A stretch of DNA of 64,000 nucleotides. Source: Gemmatimonadota bacterium. GTDB lineage: Bacteria > Gemmatimonadota > Gemmatimonadetes > Longimicrobiales > Gaopeijiaceae. Both the position numbers and the translations under genes were made by a program. Location: the NCBI GenBank assembly GCA_022560615.1, contig JADFSR010000011.1, forward strand, positions 1-64,000. The letters are read 5' to 3'. Below the pieces are notes generated by a model. The model did not search any database and was not told where the DNA came from. It saw nothing but the letters and a program-made list of their open reading frames with translations. Of the stretch, positions 62,170 to 64,000 are shown piece after piece (position 1 is the stretch's first letter; the number at the start of each line of letters is the position of its first letter).

Positions 62170-63560
62170 GGTCCAGGACGCTCGTCGCCGCGCTCATCGC
62201 GACCGGGCTTGTCGGCCCCGGGTTGGCGGCTCAGTCGGCGGACACGCTGCGGCTCACGCTTTCGACAGCGCTCGACATCGCCGAGGGGAACAACCCGACC
62301 TACCGGCAGGCGAGCAACAGCGCGCTGCTGAACGATATCGAGATGCGGACGACATGGTTCGATCAGCTGCTGCCGCGGGTGAACCTGCAGCTCTTCGATA
62401 CAGGGTTCCGCGGCAACATTCAGCGCGTCGGCTACGACAACTTCGGCAACACGATCGTGAACGATTCCGCGGACTGGCAGTACTCCTCAAACACCCAGCA
62501 GGCGATGTCCTTCAACTGGAATGTCCGCGGTCGGTCGCTATTGCAAGCGCATCGCCGGCAGTCCATCACGAACGAGGATCGGGAGCTCAGTGTGGTCAGG
62601 GCGCTCACGGGGCTCCAGGTCCAGATCCAGCGGCTGTACATGGACGCGCTCGAGCAACGCGACCTCATGCGCGCGGAGGAGGAGTTGGTAGAGGCGCGGC
62701 AGATCGACATGACCGTTGCCGAACGGCTGTTCAGCCTGGCTCTGCGCACCCGCGTGGACGTGCTCAACGCCGAACTCGCGGTCGAGCAACAGTTGCTCGA
62801 ACTTCAGCAGCAGCGGGCGACGTACGAGCAAGCAGTGCTCGCTTTGCGAACCCAGCTCGGAAGTGAGGAGCGGGTATCACTGTCCCTGGCTGATGAGGAT
62901 CTGCCGATCTTCGATCCGTCCGGCCTCGAAGTCGAGCAGTTGGTCGCCTCGGCGCTGGTCGTGAACCCCGAGCTCCGGCAATCGAGACTCTCGATAGAGT
63001 CCGCTAGCCTCGGAGTGCAGGAGGCCCAGAACTCCTGGTGGCCCGCGGTGTCGATGAGCGTCGACGTGTGGCGGCGTTCCCAGCCGCGGGGTTTGTCGGT
63101 ATTCGACGTCGGAATCAGCGAGCCGCTGGAGGCCCAGTTTCGCGTGCAGTTCTCCATCCCGATGTTCAACAACTTCTTCCAGAATCGTCAGGCGATGGAA
63201 CGGGCCGCGGTTCAGCTCGACAACGGCCGCGAAGCCGAACGGGAGGCCAGGCTGCGCATCGAAGAGACGGTGCGCAGTGCCGTGCTGGAGATCTCGAATC
63301 AGTACGAGGTACTTCGCCTCGCAGAGCGGTCTCTCGAGATCGCCCAGGAGGCGCTGCGCCTCGCTCGTGAGGAGTACCGCATCGGGACCCGTACCTTCGA
63401 GGACCTGCGATCGAGCTTCGACTCGGAGGCGACGACCCGCCGCCAGGTGATCACCGCCCGGCACAGCTTCGTGGACGCAGTTCTGACCCTCGAGGAGGCA
63501 GTGGGAGCCCGTGTCCGCGGCGGCACGCCGCCCATTGCGTCCGGCTCGGGAGGGCGCTGA
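62166..63560 (+). CDS. TolC-family outer membrane efflux channel
   Basis: 464 aa. Signal peptide to residue 22 ('GLAAQS'). Two repeated OEP halves with long coiled coils: 'LTLSTALDIAEGNNPTYRQA', 'VDVLNAELAVEQQLLELQQQ' and 'RLAERSLEIAQEALRLAREE' with the typical 'YRIGTRTFEDLRSSFDSEA'. Translationally coupled to the adaptor gene and followed 3 nt later by the RND pump gene. Confidence 0.92.
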   Translation: MRSRTLVAALIATGLVGPGLAAQSADTLRLTLSTALDIAEGNNPTYRQASNSALLNDIEMRTTWFDQLLPRVNLQLFDTGFRGNIQRVGYDNFGNTIVNDSADWQYSSNTQQAMSFNWNVRGRSLLQAHRRQSITNEDRELSVVRALTGLQVQIQRLYMDALEQRDLMRAEEELVEARQIDMTVAERLFSLALRTRVDVLNAELAVEQQLLELQQQRATYEQAVLALRTQLGSEERVSLSLADEDLPIFDPSGLEVEQLVASALVVNPELRQSRLSIESASLGVQEAQNSWWPAVSMSVDVWRRSQPRGLSVFDVGISEPLEAQFRVQFSIPMFNNFFQNRQAMERAAVQLDNGREAEREARLRIEETVRSAVLEISNQYEVLRLAERSLEIAQEALRLAREEYRIGTRTFEDLRSSFDSEATTRRQVITARHSFVDAVLTLEEAVGARVRGGTPPIASGSGGR

Positions 63561-63563
63561 GCG

Positions 63564-64000
63564 GTGTCCATACCCGGTGCCTCGACCCGAAGGCCAGTAG
63601 CGGTTTGGATGCTTTTCCTGGCGATCATCTTGCTGGGTGGCATCTCGTACGTCAGGCTGCCGATCGATCTGCTGCCGGACGTGAGCTACCCGCGTCTCGT
63701 CATCTACACGTCGTACCCCGACGTCGCGCCCGCTGAGGTCGAACGGCTCGTCACGGAGCGCATCGAGGGACAGGCGGCTGCCGCGCCCGGTGTGGAGCGG
63801 GTGACGTCTGTGTCGCGGGAGGGTGTGAGCCTGGTGACCCTACGCTTCGCGTGGGGCACGGACATGGACTTCGCGATGCTCAACGTGCGCGAGCGCATGG
63901 ACAACGTGCGCGAGTCCTTGCCGGAGAGCGCCTCGCGGCCGGCGATTCTTCGTGTCGATCCCGAGTCCGACCCGATCATGACCTTGTCGGTCTCCGGCGG
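63564..64000 (+). CDS. RND family efflux pump, N-terminal part, runs off right edge
   Basis: The frame from GTG 63564 is open to the window end (145 codons). It shows the first membrane helix 'VAVWMLFLAIILLGGISYVR' then 'LPIDLLPDVSYPRLVIYTSY', 'PAEVERLVTERIEGQAAAAP', 'GVERVTSVSREGVSLVTLRF' and 'MDFAMLNVRERMDNVRESLP', the porter-domain start of AcrB/MdtB/CusA-like pumps. Inner membrane proton-driven exporter; the substrate class is not clear from this part. Third gene of the efflux operon. Confidence 0.95.
   Translation, partial: MSIPGASTRRPVAVWMLFLAIILLGGISYVRLPIDLLPDVSYPRLVIYTSYPDVAPAEVERLVTERIEGQAAAAPGVERVTSVSREGVSLVTLRFAWGTDMDFAMLNVRERMDNVRESLPESASRPAILRVDPESDPIMTLSVSG

Noticed and set aside
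1-64000. CRISPR arrays, rRNA, tRNA or insertion sequences
   Set aside because: No regularly spaced repeats, no tRNA-like cloverleaf (a TTCGAATCC-like string near 755 lacks the other arms), no transposase genes and no terminal inverted repeats were found by eye; a covariance-model scan would settle small RNAs.

Overview
The window is high-GC bacterial chromosome, densely packed, rich in secreted and lipoprotein beta-propeller proteins, M16/M14/M49 peptidases, alpha/beta hydrolases and a DUF3500 protein. It also carries the N-terminal stub of a Ser/Thr kinase with the 'RYRIERELGEGG' start. This mix, with many GTG starts and strong GGAGG ribosome sites, fits an uncultured Gemmatimonadota-like (or related soil/marine) bacterium. 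That placement is inference; no rRNA or tRNA gene is visible to confirm it.

Layout. 1-1.3 kb: 5' part of a DUF222/HNH-type gene running off the left edge, a frameshifted beta-keto-acid cleavage enzyme remnant and a small tandem repeat. 1.4-16.2 kb: metabolic and envelope genes: NIPSNAP, SDR, an SMP-30-like gene broken by an amber codon, a secreted cytochrome c/copper monooxygenase, MBL hydrolase, DUF3500, NHL and PD40 propellers, nitronate monooxygenase, aldo/keto reductase, M49-like peptidase and a secreted hydantoinase-like amidohydrolase. 16.3-17.2 kb: kinase stub followed by a Phd/PIN toxin-antitoxin pair. 17.3-36.3 kb: a haloalkane dehalogenase-PhoD fusion, an alpha/beta hydrolase-PDZ protein, M14 peptidase, 1-Cys peroxiredoxin, a cutinase/PET-hydrolase-like lipoprotein, a CMD-like lipoprotein, three M16 genes around a cold-shock gene, two tandem NHL proteins and an NTT/MFS-like transporter.

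36.4-56.4 kb (minus strand) is the main find: one uninterrupted eight-gene operon. In transcription order it is pfaD, pfaA (KS-AT-ACP-KR-DH), pfaC (KS-CLF-AT-DH-DH), oleA, oleB, oleC, oleD and a Sfp-type phosphopantetheinyl transferase. Neighbouring genes overlap by 4 nt or lie 2-27 nt apart. It joins an iterative polyunsaturated fatty acid (PUFA) synthase to a complete head-to-head olefin pathway. PfaC ends after its second dehydratase, without the C-terminal acyltransferase found in some Pfa3 proteins, and PfaA has one carrier domain instead of a tandem array. The simplest reading is a dedicated factory: the synthase makes a (poly)unsaturated acyl chain, OleA condenses two chains, and OleD, OleC and OleB reduce, lactonise and decarboxylate the product to a long polyene hydrocarbon.

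56.5-64 kb: an acyl-CoA thioesterase remnant with its middle deleted, a short secretin N-domain protein, a PQQ-type quinoprotein whose cytochrome tail is degraded, ispG, and a tripartite RND efflux operon (adaptor, TolC-like, RND pump) that runs off the right edge.
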